Assembly (NCBI RefSeq): GCF_002891295.1
Contig: NZ_LGUI01000002.1
Coordinates: 496,001 to 560,000, forward strand
DNA from: Streptomyces eurocidicus
GTDB lineage: Bacteria; Actinomycetota; Actinomycetes; Streptomycetales; Streptomycetaceae
Direction of reading: 5' to 3'
DNA length: 64,000 nucleotides
Positions within the stretch are counted from its first letter, which is position 1. Each line of letters opens with the position of its first letter. The translations under genes and the position numbers were made by a program. The notes below the pieces were generated by a model that saw nothing but the letters and a program-made list of their open reading frames with translations, did no database searches and was not told where the DNA came from. This document shows positions 7,830 to 16,282 of this stretch, in pieces.

Positions 7830-8879
7830 ATGGCAGACCGCCCCGACGCACAGCGATTACCCCGAGCCGCGCAGCCGGCGGGTGAACACCCGCACCGGCA
7901 CGAGGTGCTCTGGGACACCGACTTCGGTGAGGGCTTCGCCACCAGCGGGCCCGGTGCGCGCTGGTACTACTCCGCGACCGGCCCCTACGTCGGGGACGAC
8001 GGGGTGGTCACCACCGGTGCGCACGGCCTGCGGGTCGACTCCGGCGGCGTCGGCGAGAACGGCACGCCCGCGTTCGTCCGCACCCTCGCCCAGGAGCAGG
8101 AGAACGGCCACGGGCTGCCCGGCCTGCTCGACCACGTCAAATGGCTCGCCTACATCAAGCACGAGTCCTCCACCGGGCTCCCCGGCTTCGACGCGCCACC
8201 CGAAGGGGAGCTGGTCTTCGAGGCCCACGTGGCCGGCCGTACGTACGGCACGGAGGGCCATCCCTTCGGCGAGGCCGTCACCGATCCCGAGGACGACCTG
8301 CGCCTCGCCTCGACCGCGGTCAACGCCTTCGACCCGGAGACGCTCCTGGTCGTCGACTTCTTCCTGACCAACTCCCGGATCTACGCCTTCTACGAGCGGT
8401 TGCCGTTCGCCCGCCGGCAGCTGGGCGACTACGCCTCGTTCTCCTACGCGATCCCCGTCGCCCGGCGCTCGCCCGATCAGCAGCACCGCCTCGCGCTGCA
8501 CTACGACCGGTCCGCGGGCCGGGTGCGCTGGGTGGCCGACGGCGAGGAGGTCTTCCGGATGGAGCGGCTCGGCCATCGCCTCTCCTCCGCGCGGCACCTC
8601 GTCCTGGACCACGGGGGCGAGGAGACGGACATCGCGCCACGCCAGCTCAACGGCGGCATGGGCATGTTCAGCCTCCTCGACGGCGCGCGCACGGGACAGG
8701 CCGGAGCCGCCCTGGTGCGGCTGTCCGGCGCGGAGGACTTCTACTTCGCCCCGGCCGTGGGACAGCCGCGGCCGCAGACGTTCCTGGACGACAAGAGCGC
8801 GCAGTCCAGCCGGCTCTTCGGTCAGGGCGCGAGCCTCACCGTGGCCCGCTACACCGTCCGGAGGGGGCACGACAGGTGA
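7830..8879 (+). CDS. DUF6081-like protein A
   Basis: A 349-residue protein of unknown function, probably of the family annotated DUF6081. Repeated aromatic-rich strands (WDTDFGEGF, GARWYYSATGPYVGDDG, FEAHVAGRTYG, RLALHYDRSAGRVRWVADGEEVFR) suggest a beta-sandwich resembling lectin or LamG folds, with no catalytic motif seen. The ATG at 7830 follows GGGGGAGAG; upstream in-frame codons lack a ribosome site. Codon 10 is TTA (7857-7859), making this operon bldA-dependent at translation. It heads a plus-strand operon and overlaps the next gene by GTGA. A clear paralogue is encoded at 11476-12486. The role in the pathway is unknown; substrate binding or cyclisation is possible. Confidence 0.75.
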   Translation: MADRPDAQRLPRAAQPAGEHPHRHEVLWDTDFGEGFATSGPGARWYYSATGPYVGDDGVVTTGAHGLRVDSGGVGENGTPAFVRTLAQEQENGHGLPGLLDHVKWLAYIKHESSTGLPGFDAPPEGELVFEAHVAGRTYGTEGHPFGEAVTDPEDDLRLASTAVNAFDPETLLVVDFFLTNSRIYAFYERLPFARRQLGDYASFSYAIPVARRSPDQQHRLALHYDRSAGRVRWVADGEEVFRMERLGHRLSSARHLVLDHGGEETDIAPRQLNGGMGMFSLLDGARTGQAGAALVRLSGAEDFYFAPAVGQPRPQTFLDDKSAQSSRLFGQGASLTVARYTVRRGHDR

Positions 8880-9337
8880 ACCACCGCGACGCCGAGCCGC
8901 CCGTCCCGGCGGCGGCCGGGCTGACCGGGACCTGGCGCCTTGTCTCGTACGTCGACGTGGACGAGGCGGGCAACGTCAGCGAGGGACCGCTCGGCCCCGC
9001 CCCCGAGGGGCTCCTCATCTACCACGAGCAGGGGCACATGGCGGTGAGCATGATGCGCACCGGTGCCCCCGAGGCCGCCGGGCCGGGGGAGCGGGCCGGG
9101 GGAGCGGCCCCGGCCCGGCGACCCGAGACGTTCATGGGATACGCGGGGCGGTGGCGCCTCGCCGACGAGCGCACCGTGGTGCACCACGTCGCGGTCAGCG
9201 CCCACAGCCACCAAGTGGGCCGGGAACTCGTCCGCGAGCTGGAGCGGGACGGCGACCGGATCGTCCTGCACGGCACAGCGGTGATCGGCGGGCGGCCGCA
9301 GCGGCGGCGGCTCTGCTGGGAACGGGTGCGCGGGTGA
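8876..9337 (+). CDS. Lipocalin-like domain protein
   Basis: The 153-residue product begins with GLTGTWRLVSY and continues through short beta-strands (GLLIYHEQGHMAVSMM, ETFMGYAGRWRLADERTVVHHVAVS) to RRRLCWERV. This is the pattern of small lipocalin-like proteins found in polyketide and other secondary-metabolite clusters, where they are thought to bind hydrophobic intermediates. Some related calycin-fold proteins catalyse cyclisation or isomerisation; no catalytic residue is identifiable here. The GTG start overlaps the preceding stop codon by four bases and is preceded by GGAGGGGG, so it is translationally coupled. Confidence 0.75.
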   Translation: MNHRDAEPPVPAAAGLTGTWRLVSYVDVDEAGNVSEGPLGPAPEGLLIYHEQGHMAVSMMRTGAPEAAGPGERAGGAAPARRPETFMGYAGRWRLADERTVVHHVAVSAHSHQVGRELVRELERDGDRIVLHGTAVIGGRPQRRRLCWERVRG

Positions 9338-9476
9338 GCCCGTCCCGCGCACCTCGCACCGAAGGGCGGACGGGGTGATCCGACCCCGCACCGCCCGGGA
9401 CCGGACGACGCCGGACCCGCACGACAGCACACCACGGGCAATGTCCATCGTTCTTCAACGCAAAGGAAACTCCGCC

Positions 9477-10406
9477 ATGAAGGCTCTGATCGCTTCCTCC
9501 TACGGCCCGGTCGACCAGCTGACCGTCACCGATGTGACCAAGCCGGTGCCCGAGGCCGGGCAGGTTCTGATCAAGGTGCGGGCCGCGAGCCTGAACGCCC
9601 TCGACATCCGCCTCACGACGGGCGAGTTCCGCGAGCAGATGCCCGTGGAGCACCCCTTCCACCTCGGGCTCGATGCCGCGGGGACGGTGGAGGCCGTGGG
9701 CGAGGGCGTGACCCGCTTCAAGGCGGGCGACGAGGTCGTGGCCTTCACCTACCCGTTCTTCGGCACCGTCGCCGAATACGCGCTGGCCGCCGAAGGCCCG
9801 AACCTGGTGCACCGCCCGCAGTCCCTGTCGCCGGAGACCGCCGCGGCCCTTCCCCAGGTGGCCATGACCGCCGCCGCCGTGCACGACGCGGCCCAGCTCA
9901 AATCCGGCCAGAGCGCGCTGGTGATCGGCGCGGCCGGCGGTGTCGGCTCCTTCCTGGTGCAGCTCGCCACCCGGTCCGGGGCCCAGGTGCTCGCCACCGG
10001 CAAGCCCGAGGACGAGGCGTACCTGCGCGGCCTGGGGGTCGTCGAGGTGATCGACTACACCAGCAAGGACGTCACCGAGGAAGCGCGCCGCCTGCACCCC
10101 GACGGCGTGGACGTGGTGATCGACATGATCAACGCCGGGCCCGGGCTCGCCGCCACCGCGGCCGCGGCCAAGCCCGGTGGCCTCCTCGTCTCCACGCTGG
10201 GCGGAGCCCCGGCGTTCGAGCGCGGGGTCACGGCGGCCTACGTGGGCGTGGAGCAGGGCGTCGGACAGCTCGAGAGCCTCGTCCGGAGCGTCGCCGAGCG
10301 GCAGCTGGACGTGCACGTGGACACCTTCCCGTTCGCCCGGGCCGTCGAGGCGGCCCAGCAGTTCGCCGGTCCCCACTCCCGCGGCAAGCTCGTCATCACC
10401 TTCTGA
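9477..10406 (+). CDS. Zinc-independent MDR-family quinone/enoyl reductase
   Basis: A 309-residue medium-chain reductase: N-terminal GroES-like domain (SLNALDIRLTTGEFREQ, DAAGTVEAVGEGV) and Rossmann domain with the NADPH-binding GAAGGVGSFLVQLA. The catalytic and structural zinc cysteines of alcohol dehydrogenases are absent, as in quinone oxidoreductases and in ActVI-ORF2, the enoyl reductase of actinorhodin biosynthesis. Reduction of an enone or quinone on the polyketide is the most likely role. ATG 9477 follows AAAGGAAA; an in-frame ATG at 9441 has no such site. It is the third gene of the operon. Confidence 0.85.
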   Translation: MKALIASSYGPVDQLTVTDVTKPVPEAGQVLIKVRAASLNALDIRLTTGEFREQMPVEHPFHLGLDAAGTVEAVGEGVTRFKAGDEVVAFTYPFFGTVAEYALAAEGPNLVHRPQSLSPETAAALPQVAMTAAAVHDAAQLKSGQSALVIGAAGGVGSFLVQLATRSGAQVLATGKPEDEAYLRGLGVVEVIDYTSKDVTEEARRLHPDGVDVVIDMINAGPGLAATAAAAKPGGLLVSTLGGAPAFERGVTAAYVGVEQGVGQLESLVRSVAERQLDVHVDTFPFARAVEAAQQFAGPHSRGKLVITF

Positions 10407-10480
10407 ACCCACCGCCGCCCGCGGCCCCGGCGAGCCGCGGGCGGCACGCCGTACGAAGCGACCCCACCGAGGTGACTGCC

Positions 10481-11479
10481 GTGGCCTACGACTACGACCC
10501 CGAGCTCGCTCCCTGGGCTCCGCGCCTTGCCCCGGTCGACTACACGGACCCGGTCGCCGCCCGGGCCGCGGTCCGGGCCATCGCCGGGCGCCGGCCGGCC
10601 TACCGGCCCCTCGGCGCCATCGAAGTGTTCGACACCTCAGCCCCGGGCCCCGACGGCGCCCCACCCGTGCCACTGCGCGTCTACCGGCCCGCCGCTCGGG
10701 GCACGCGGCCCGGCCCCGGACTGCTGTACCTGCACTGGGGCGGCTTCGTCTGCGGCGACCTGGACGCCATGCACCCCACGTGTCTGCGCCTGGCGGACCG
10801 GACCGGCGCCGTCGTGGTCGCGGCGGACTACCGCCTCGCCCCCGAGCACCCCTTCCCCGCCGGCCTCGAGGACGCCTACGCCGCCCTGCGCTGGACGGCG
10901 GAGAACGCGGCCCGGCTCGGCGTGGACCGGAACCGGCTCGGGATCGGCGGCGAGAGCGCCGGGGGAGGGCTGGCCGCCGCGGTCGCCCTGCTGGCCCGCG
11001 ACCGCGGCGGACCGCCCCTGCGCCTGCAGTGCCTGATGTGGCCGGAGCTCGACGACCGCCTCGACACGGTCTCGGCCCGCGCGTTCACCGACACACCCAA
11101 ATGGAACAGGGCCTGCGCACAGGCGAGTTGGGGATACTACCTGGGGTCGCGCCATCGCCCCGGCGCCGACGGGGTGCCTCCGTACGCCGCACCCGCGCGA
11201 GCGGCGGACCTGTCCGGACTGCCGCCCGCGTACGTCTGCGCCTGCGAGTACGACCCGGGGCGCGACGAGGCCATCACCTACGCCCACCGGCTCATCCAGG
11301 CGGGGGTGCGCACCGAGATCGGCTACTGGCCGGGGACGTTCCACGCCTCGGTCTCGGTCGCCGACGCGGCCGTGAGCCGGAAGATGCTCGCGGACCAGAC
11401 CGACGCGCTCGTCCGCGGCCTGGGCGGCACACCGCAGCGCACACCGCACGCCGACACCGAGGGAAGGAAGCGCACGTGA
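10481..11479 (+). CDS. Alpha/beta hydrolase, hormone-sensitive-lipase family esterase
   Basis: A 332-residue esterase/lipase of the HSL type. Catalytic elements in order: oxyanion motif HWGG (residues 85-88, a variant of HGGG), nucleophile in GGESAGGG (Ser159), acid Asp258 in YDPGRDE and His288 in GTFHAS. GTG 10481 is chosen because GAGGTGA lies 5 bases upstream; GTG 10472 has no ribosome site. The gene overlaps the second DUF6081-like gene by GTGA. Together with the Baeyer-Villiger monooxygenase in the same cluster, it could hydrolyse the ester made from a ketone, as HapD does after HapE in 4-hydroxyacetophenone breakdown. The substrate is inferred. Confidence 0.85.
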   Translation: MAYDYDPELAPWAPRLAPVDYTDPVAARAAVRAIAGRRPAYRPLGAIEVFDTSAPGPDGAPPVPLRVYRPAARGTRPGPGLLYLHWGGFVCGDLDAMHPTCLRLADRTGAVVVAADYRLAPEHPFPAGLEDAYAALRWTAENAARLGVDRNRLGIGGESAGGGLAAAVALLARDRGGPPLRLQCLMWPELDDRLDTVSARAFTDTPKWNRACAQASWGYYLGSRHRPGADGVPPYAAPARAADLSGLPPAYVCACEYDPGRDEAITYAHRLIQAGVRTEIGYWPGTFHASVSVADAAVSRKMLADQTDALVRGLGGTPQRTPHADTEGRKRT

Positions 11480-12486
11480 GTCATGGCGCAGCAGAGAAGG
11501 TGATATGGGACGCCGACTTCGCCGGCGGGTTCACCGCGACGGGACCGGACGCCCGCTGGTGGCACTACGCGCAGCAGTCCTACGTCGGCGACGACGGCCG
11601 TGTGACGACCTCGGGGCAGGGCCTGCGCGTGGTGTCCGGCGGCGTCAACCCGGCCACGGGGGAGCCCGCCTTCGTGCGCAGCCTGGGACAGGACCACACC
11701 AACGGCGCCGGGCTGCCCGGCGAGATCGACCACGTCAAATGGCTGTCCTACGCCAATGTGCGCGCTGCCGGCGGGACACCCGGATTCGACGCGGTCCGCG
11801 GGCAGGTGCTCCACTTCGACACGGTGTTCTCAGGGCGCACCTACGGCACGGCCGCACACCCCTTCGGCGGGGCGGTCGCCGACCCGGACAGCGATCTGAG
11901 ACTGGCGTCGGCGGCAGCCCCCATCGTGGACTTCGAGAGTTTCGTCGGCGTCGAGTTCTTCCTCACCAACACCAAGGTGTACGCCTGCTACGAACGGCTG
12001 CCCTTCGGCCGCGAAATGCTCGGCGACTACGCGGCGTTCCTCTACGCCGTCCCGGTCGCCGACCGCGCACCCGAGGACGTGCACCACTGCCGGGTCTCCT
12101 ACGACCGCGCCGCCGGAACGGTGCGTTACCTCCTGGAGGGCGAGGAGGTCTTCCGGGTGGACCGACTCGGACACCGCCTGGCCGGCAGCGCGCACCTGGT
12201 ACTTGAGCACGGGGGTGAGGACACGTCGGCGGAACCGCGCCAATTCGCCGCCGGTGTGGGCCTGTTCACCGTTCTGGACGGAGCGCTGCCGGGCCGCGGG
12301 GACTCCTCCGGTCTGGTCCGCCTTACGCCCCGGCCGGAGCAGTACTACAGCACACTGGAGGGGCCGCCCGTCCCGCAGACCTTCGTGGACCCCGACAGCG
12401 CGGGGAGCAGCCGGCTCTTCGGACAGGGCGCCGAGGTGACGGTGGCCTCGTGCACGGTCTCCGTGTCCGAGGCGGTCACCGGCTGA
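11476..12486 (+). CDS. DUF6081-like protein B (paralogue of the 7830-8879 product)
   Basis: The 336-residue product aligns along its whole length with the first DUF6081-like protein: WDADFAGGF, YVGDDGRVTTSGQGLRV, LPGEIDHVKWLSYANV, GRTYGTAAHPFGGAV, FFLTNTKVYACYERLPF and SSRLFGQGAEVTVASCTV all have close counterparts. The two are clearly diverged, so the duplication is not recent. No signal peptide or catalytic motif is seen. Translation starts at GTG 11476 overlapping the esterase stop codon. It is the last gene of the operon, before a hairpin terminator. Two copies in one operon suggest two pathway steps or a heteromeric assembly. Confidence 0.75.
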   Translation: MSHGAAEKVIWDADFAGGFTATGPDARWWHYAQQSYVGDDGRVTTSGQGLRVVSGGVNPATGEPAFVRSLGQDHTNGAGLPGEIDHVKWLSYANVRAAGGTPGFDAVRGQVLHFDTVFSGRTYGTAAHPFGGAVADPDSDLRLASAAAPIVDFESFVGVEFFLTNTKVYACYERLPFGREMLGDYAAFLYAVPVADRAPEDVHHCRVSYDRAAGTVRYLLEGEEVFRVDRLGHRLAGSAHLVLEHGGEDTSAEPRQFAAGVGLFTVLDGALPGRGDSSGLVRLTPRPEQYYSTLEGPPVPQTFVDPDSAGSSRLFGQGAEVTVASCTVSVSEAVTG

Positions 12487-12509
12487 GGCCCTCCGGCAAG
12501 CCCACGCGA

Positions 12510-12536
12510 GCGGGGCCCGCGGTACGCGGGCCCCGC
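12510..12536. terminator. Bidirectional hairpin terminator
   Basis: A perfect 12-bp GC stem (12510-12521 with 12525-12536) closed by GTA. It lies between the convergent DUF6081-like operon and the BBE-like oxidase, 24 bp after one stop codon and 18 bp from the other, and should serve both operons. Confidence 0.85.
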
Positions 12537-12554
12537 CCGTGCGTCCGGGGACGC

Positions 12555-14165
12555 TCAGGACTTGTCCGGAAGTTCGACGGACTGCGCGTGGCGGAAGAAG
12601 TCCGTGGGGTCGAACCGCGCCTTGGCCCGCTGCAGCCTGCGGTAGTTCTCCTTGTAGTACAGGGCGTGCCAGGGTACCCCGGACCGGTTGAACCGCGGGT
12701 CCTTGATGTCGGTGTCCGGTGAGTTGATGTAGCAGCCGTCGGTCTGCTCGTTGGGCACCGGGTAGCCGCCGGTCGAGGCGAAGGCGCCGTGGTAGATGTC
12801 GCGCAGCCAGCCCATGTGCTGCTCGTCCTCGCGGGGGTCGTGCCAGTAGTTCTCGAAGAGGGCGAGGAACGCCGAGTCGCGGTGCACGGAGGCGGTGGCG
12901 TGCGGATCGACGGCGTTGATCCGGCCGCCGGCCACCCCGGTGAGCTGGAGCGTGGCGTTGGGGTTGATGTAGTCGTCCCGGGTCATCTGCTCGTAGAGCG
13001 TGCCTATCTGGGCATCGGTGAAGCCCTTGCGCATGTACGCGGTCTTCACGCCGCTGCGCATGGCGGGGCTGGTCATCAGCGTGGGGTTGCTGGTGCCGAT
13101 CAGCTCGGTCGCGTCCAGCCAGGACAGCTTCTGCGCCGGCGGGACGGCGGCCTTCGTACCCTGTGTGATCGCCACGAGGTAGCTGGTCAGCAGCTCCTCG
13201 GCGTGCGGGATCCCGGCGTCGATCTGGGTCAGGATGTTGATGGACTGCGACGACTTGTGCTGGAGGAACACCACTCCGGTCAGCGAGGTGTACGGCGAGT
13301 CCGGGGCCTTGTTCTGCTCGTGCCAGGTGCCGAAGTTGCGCACCAGGCGGGTGAAGCCGGTCCGGTCGAGGTCGGCCCAGGGGACCGGGACGACGCTCAG
13401 GAGCACCTCCTTGGGCGGGCGCGGGAGCTGCTCGGCCGGGTTGGCATCGTGCCTGCCCGGAGAGCGGAACCAGTAGCGCGTGACGATGCCGAAGTTGCCG
13501 CCACCGCCGCCGGTGACCGCCCACCACAGGTCGTGGTGCGGGTCGTCGGGGTTGCGGGACGCGGTGATCCGGCGGGCCCGGCGGTCACGGCCGACGACCA
13601 CCATCTCCACCGCCTCCAAGTGGTCCACCACATAGCCGAACTTGCGGGACAGCAGCCCGTATCCGCCACCGCTGGCGTGCCCGCCGATGCCGACGCCGGG
13701 GCACACCCCGCCCGGCAGCGTCACCCCCCAGCCCTTGAACAGCCACTCGTAGATCCGGCCCAGCTGGGCACCGCCCTCGACGGCGAAGGCCCGGCGCCGT
13801 TCGCAGTAGTAGACGTCGTACATCAGCGACAGGTCGATGATGACTTCGGCCTCGGGGTGGTAGACGAACGGGGCGTAGCTGTGGCCGCCGCCGCGCACGG
13901 AGATCCGCTGCCCGGCCCGGGCGGCCCGGTCCACGGCGTGCAGGACCTGGTCGGAGTTGCCGACCACCTGGACGCACTGGGGCGTGGCCACCCAGCGTTT
14001 GTCGTTGCCGGTGACGAGCTCGGGATAGCGGGGGTCGTCCGGTGTGACCCGTACCGCACGGAAGGGCGCGGCGATGCTCTGTACGGGCTCGAAGTCGACC
14101 GTGACGGCCTCGGGCAGGGAACTCCGGCTGTGCTCCGCTGGTTGCTCGTTCTTGGTGATGTCCAT
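12555..14165 (-). CDS. BBE-like FAD-linked oxidase, bicovalent flavin type
   Basis: A 536-residue flavoprotein of the berberine-bridge-enzyme/VAO family: FAD-binding domain in the first half and C-terminal BBE motif (WHALYYKENYRRL...RFDPTDFF). His95 in RGGGHSYAPF and Cys155 in GGVCPGVGIGGHASGGGYG are the two residues that link FAD covalently in such enzymes. Members in polyketide clusters (AknOx, GilR, TamL) oxidise alcohols or hemiacetals, or form lactones and quinones late in the pathway. ATG 14165 follows GAAGGAA. It ends the leftward core operon, 19 bp after the BVMO gene. The exact substrate is unknown. Confidence 0.9.
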   Translation of the reverse strand: MDITKNEQPAEHSRSSLPEAVTVDFEPVQSIAAPFRAVRVTPDDPRYPELVTGNDKRWVATPQCVQVVGNSDQVLHAVDRAARAGQRISVRGGGHSYAPFVYHPEAEVIIDLSLMYDVYYCERRRAFAVEGGAQLGRIYEWLFKGWGVTLPGGVCPGVGIGGHASGGGYGLLSRKFGYVVDHLEAVEMVVVGRDRRARRITASRNPDDPHHDLWWAVTGGGGGNFGIVTRYWFRSPGRHDANPAEQLPRPPKEVLLSVVPVPWADLDRTGFTRLVRNFGTWHEQNKAPDSPYTSLTGVVFLQHKSSQSINILTQIDAGIPHAEELLTSYLVAITQGTKAAVPPAQKLSWLDATELIGTSNPTLMTSPAMRSGVKTAYMRKGFTDAQIGTLYEQMTRDDYINPNATLQLTGVAGGRINAVDPHATASVHRDSAFLALFENYWHDPREDEQHMGWLRDIYHGAFASTGGYPVPNEQTDGCYINSPDTDIKDPRFNRSGVPWHALYYKENYRRLQRAKARFDPTDFFRHAQSVELPDKS

Positions 14166-14184
14166 GGATTCCTTCTCGTTTTAC

Positions 14185-16185
14185 TCATCGCTTGCCTGAT
14201 GGAGCTGCCGGGTCCGTGGAACGGCCGGGATGGTCCGGGGCCTCGTAGTCCGAGAGGTCGACACGGCGGGTGCGGCGCCAGTACTCCTGTGCCGTGAAAG
14301 GCCAGTTCTGCGCCGAGCGCCCTTTCTCGTTGGTGAACCAGTTGCTCACCTTCGACCACCCCCAGGCCCGCTCCGAGTTGGCCCGGTCGACCCAGGCGTT
14401 GTACGCGTCGTGAACATCCCTCTTCACGTCCAGGGACCGCCGTCCGGTCTCCATGAGCAGCCGAACGGCATCGAGAAGGTAGGTCACTCCGCACTCGGAG
14501 AAGTAGAAAATACTGCCTCCCTGCCCGGAGAGGTTGGTGTTCGGGCCATAAAGGCAGAAGAGATTGGGAAATCCTGGAACTGCCAGGCCGAGGTATGCGC
14601 GGGCGTCCCCGTCCCATGTTTCGTGCAGATCCGCACCGCCGATACCGGTGACGCGCATCGGAGCCAGAAATTGGGAAGCGGCAAATCCGGTTCCATAAAT
14701 GAGGACATCGATCTCGTGCAGAACACCGTCCGCGGTGCGTACGCCGCTTTCGGTGATTTCCGAGATGCTTTCGGTGACCAGCGTGACATTTTCCCGCCGC
14801 AGCGTCCGCAGCCACATCCCGTTGTCCCGCAGCACTCGCTTGGCCCCCACCGGATACCGCGGGAGCACCAGCGGAAGCAGTTCGGGCGCGTCGGCCAGCT
14901 GGGCCCGGAGGTGCCGCGTGAGCGTGGCGCGCAACTCGTCGTTGGTCGCGGAGACGGCGCGCTCGGTGGGCGGGTGGTCCGGGTCCACGATCCAGCCCTC
15001 GAGCACACCCCGAAGGCCCGGCGCGAAGAGCCAGAAGCGGTGCCAGGCCGCGTAGTAGGGGATGTGCTCGTACAGCCAGGCGGTGCTCGGCGGCACCGCG
15101 TCGTGGTAGTGCGGGGTGGGGCGCAGCCACGGCGGCGTGCGCTGGAACACCGTCAACGCCCCCGCGGTCCCGGCCACTTCCGGAATGAACTGGTACGCGC
15201 TGGCGCCCGTGCCGATGACGGCCACCCGGCGCCCGGCGAGCGGTACGTCATGGTCCCAGCCGGCGGAGTGGAACGCCGGGCCGGCGAACCGCTCCCGGCC
15301 GGGGATGTCCGGCAGTTTGGGCCGGTTCAGCTGCCCGACGGCGCTCACGAGCACCTCGCTCCGCACGCTGCGCGGCCCGTCCGGGCCGCACAGCCGCAGT
15401 CGCCAGTGGGCGTGCTCGTCGTCCCACCGCGCCTCACGCACCTCGGTGCCGAACCGGATGTGCTCGTACAGTCCGTACTCCTTGGCGAACTCCTGGAAGT
15501 ACTGGAGGAGTTGGTCCTGCGTGCAGAAGTGATCCGGCCAGTCGGAGCGGTTGGCGAACGGGTAGCTGTACAGATGGCTGGGGACGTCGACCCGGCAGCC
15601 CGGGTACCGGTTCTCCAGCCAGGTGCCGCCGACGTCGTCGTTCTTCTCGTAGATGGTGAACGGCACGCCCGCCTGGGCCAGCCGGTATCCCGCGAGCAGC
15701 CCGCTCATCCCGGCACCGATGATCGACACCCGCACGGCACCGGCGCGGTGCCGCCCGGGCTCCTCGCCGGCCGGTCCGGCGAGGTCCCGTGCCCGCCAGC
15801 GCGGAGCCCTCGGGTCCTGGCCGGGAAGGACGATCTCCTCGGCGAGCAGGGGCAGCACGTCCTCGGTGTCGCCGCCCATGGCCCAGCCGCTGATCCGGCG
15901 CAGCGTCTCCCGGTCGGGCGGGGGCGGGGGCACACTGCCGGCCTCCCGGTAGCGGACGAGCGCGCCGAACGCGGTCTCCCGTGCCGCGGCCCGCTGTTCG
16001 GCGGAGAGACCGCCCTGCGGGGCGAAGAGCCAGCCGGCGGCCCGCAGGTCCTCGCGCAGCACGGACAGATCGCCCGTGAGGTGCGCCACGGTCATCAGCA
16101 GAGCGGGCACCTCGGCGCTCTCCAGGTGGGCCCGCAGGGCGTCGTCATCGGCGGTGATCGGCCTCAGCGGCCCTTGGAACGACAT
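14185..16185 (-). CDS. Baeyer-Villiger monooxygenase, HAPMO-like
   Basis: The 666-residue product has an extra N-terminal domain (about residues 1-150), then two Rossmann folds (GAGMSG at 157-162; GTGAS at 325-329) and, between them, the type I BVMO fingerprint FAGPAFHSAGWD (300-311). The long N-terminal extension is typical of 4-hydroxyacetophenone monooxygenase rather than cyclohexanone monooxygenase. It should insert oxygen next to a ketone using FAD and NADPH, giving an ester or lactone. ATG 16185 follows GAAAGG. The 3' half (about 14.48-14.80 kb) is visibly poorer in GC than the rest of the gene, with codons such as ATA and AAA, a sign of mosaic origin. Its role in the pathway is inferred. 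Confidence 0.92.
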   Translation of the reverse strand: MSFQGPLRPITADDDALRAHLESAEVPALLMTVAHLTGDLSVLREDLRAAGWLFAPQGGLSAEQRAAARETAFGALVRYREAGSVPPPPPDRETLRRISGWAMGGDTEDVLPLLAEEIVLPGQDPRAPRWRARDLAGPAGEEPGRHRAGAVRVSIIGAGMSGLLAGYRLAQAGVPFTIYEKNDDVGGTWLENRYPGCRVDVPSHLYSYPFANRSDWPDHFCTQDQLLQYFQEFAKEYGLYEHIRFGTEVREARWDDEHAHWRLRLCGPDGPRSVRSEVLVSAVGQLNRPKLPDIPGRERFAGPAFHSAGWDHDVPLAGRRVAVIGTGASAYQFIPEVAGTAGALTVFQRTPPWLRPTPHYHDAVPPSTAWLYEHIPYYAAWHRFWLFAPGLRGVLEGWIVDPDHPPTERAVSATNDELRATLTRHLRAQLADAPELLPLVLPRYPVGAKRVLRDNGMWLRTLRRENVTLVTESISEITESGVRTADGVLHEIDVLIYGTGFAASQFLAPMRVTGIGGADLHETWDGDARAYLGLAVPGFPNLFCLYGPNTNLSGQGGSIFYFSECGVTYLLDAVRLLMETGRRSLDVKRDVHDAYNAWVDRANSERAWGWSKVSNWFTNEKGRSAQNWPFTAQEYWRRTRRVDLSDYEAPDHPGRSTDPAAPSGKR

Positions 16186-16282
16186 GGGACGACGCCTTTC
16201 GTGACGGGAGGTGGGACCGGGCGGTGCGCTGCCCGGCGGGCGTGGGGCACGGCTCATGGACCGGGTCGGACCGGGCCGGTGC

